Shown: piece after piece, positions 6,957-7,154 of the stretch | Layout of the letters: each line of letters starts with the position of its first letter | Numbering within the stretch: position 1 is the stretch's first letter | Assembly: GCA_013698495.1 (NCBI GenBank) | Contig: JACCUV010000171.1 | Location: forward strand, 1-7,154 | Origin: Chloroflexia bacterium | GTDB taxonomy: Bacteria; Chloroflexota; Chloroflexia; Thermomicrobiales; UBA6265 | Direction: 5' to 3' | Length of the DNA stretch: 7,154 nucleotides | Program-made: the position numbers and the translations under genes | The notes under the pieces: generated by a model | Seen by the model: only the letters and a program-made list of their open reading frames with translations | The model's database searches: none | What the model was told of the DNA's origin: nothing

Positions 6957-7154
6957 ATGGTTGAGCAGAAACAAGAGGAGTTCCTGGCTTCGAATGACGT
7001 CTGGACTACGGAAGAATGGGCGCGTGACGAGCGCTATACGTTCACTGTGCATTGGAGTGAGGAAGATGCGGTTTTCATCGCCACGGCCAAGGAACTTCCG
7101 TACGCGATGAGCCACGGCCGGACGCCGGAAGGGGCCGTGCACAACGCGGTTGAC
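6957..7154 (+). CDS. hicB: HicB family antitoxin (N-terminal part)
   Basis: The frame is open for 66 codons to the right edge, so the C-terminus, where HicB proteins carry their DNA-binding domain, is missing. Residues 27-66 match the HicB partial RNase H fold: a strand YTFTVHW, then SEED (34-37), FIATAKELP, HG-T-PEGA and a helix starting VHNAV. The family's usual PGC after ELP is PYAM here. A 26-residue acidic, Trp-containing segment precedes the fold, whereas most HicB proteins begin directly with the first strand. The ATG at 6957 is preferred because AAAGGG (6944-6949) lies 7 bases upstream. In-frame TTG (6921) and GTG (6927) lack a comparable site. It should bind and neutralise the upstream HicA and help repress the shared promoter. 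Confidence 0.85.
   Translation, partial: MVEQKQEEFLASNDVWTTEEWARDERYTFTVHWSEEDAVFIATAKELPYAMSHGRTPEGAVHNAVD

Overview
The window looks like a high-GC bacterial chromosome segment, most likely from the Chloroflexota (Thermomicrobia-like). That placement is an inference from a fused AccD-AccA carboxyltransferase, a ThrA-type homoserine dehydrogenase without an ACT domain, and the overall composition; no rRNA or other marker gene is present to confirm it. The palindrome CGATCG occurs 22 times by hand count, about ten times what base composition predicts, and the last site starts at 5703.

Layout from left to right. At 1-377 on the minus strand lies the first part of a protein of unknown function, cut by the window edge, whose sequence turns into a strict 15-residue repeat. 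A divergent spacer (378-624) separates it from a plus-strand glycerophosphodiester phosphodiesterase (GDPD)-like gene (625-1368). A 41-base convergent gap follows. Then come two minus-strand genes, read from right to left: a fused acetyl/acyl-CoA carboxylase carboxyltransferase (accDA-like, 4450-2567) and, 56 bases downstream, homoserine dehydrogenase (2510-1410). They are probably cotranscribed from a promoter near 4592-4621. The spacer 4451-4719 is divergent again and leads into a plus-strand gamma-glutamyltransferase-family hydrolase (4720-6459). After 230 noncoding bases comes a type II toxin-antitoxin pair, hicA (6690-6911) and hicB (from 6957, cut by the right edge), with a good promoter match and an 11-base palindrome inside it.

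Most genes have recognisable families, but several depart from the family standard at functional positions. The carboxyltransferase has rewritten glycine-rich loops. The gamma-glutamyltransferase-like enzyme keeps its nucleophile and processing site but appears to lack nearly all the known gamma-glutamyl-binding residues. The GDPD has HTKT where HD is usual. The partial repeat protein is the least explained object here and the best candidate for something undescribed. No insertion sequence, CRISPR array, tRNA or rRNA was found.
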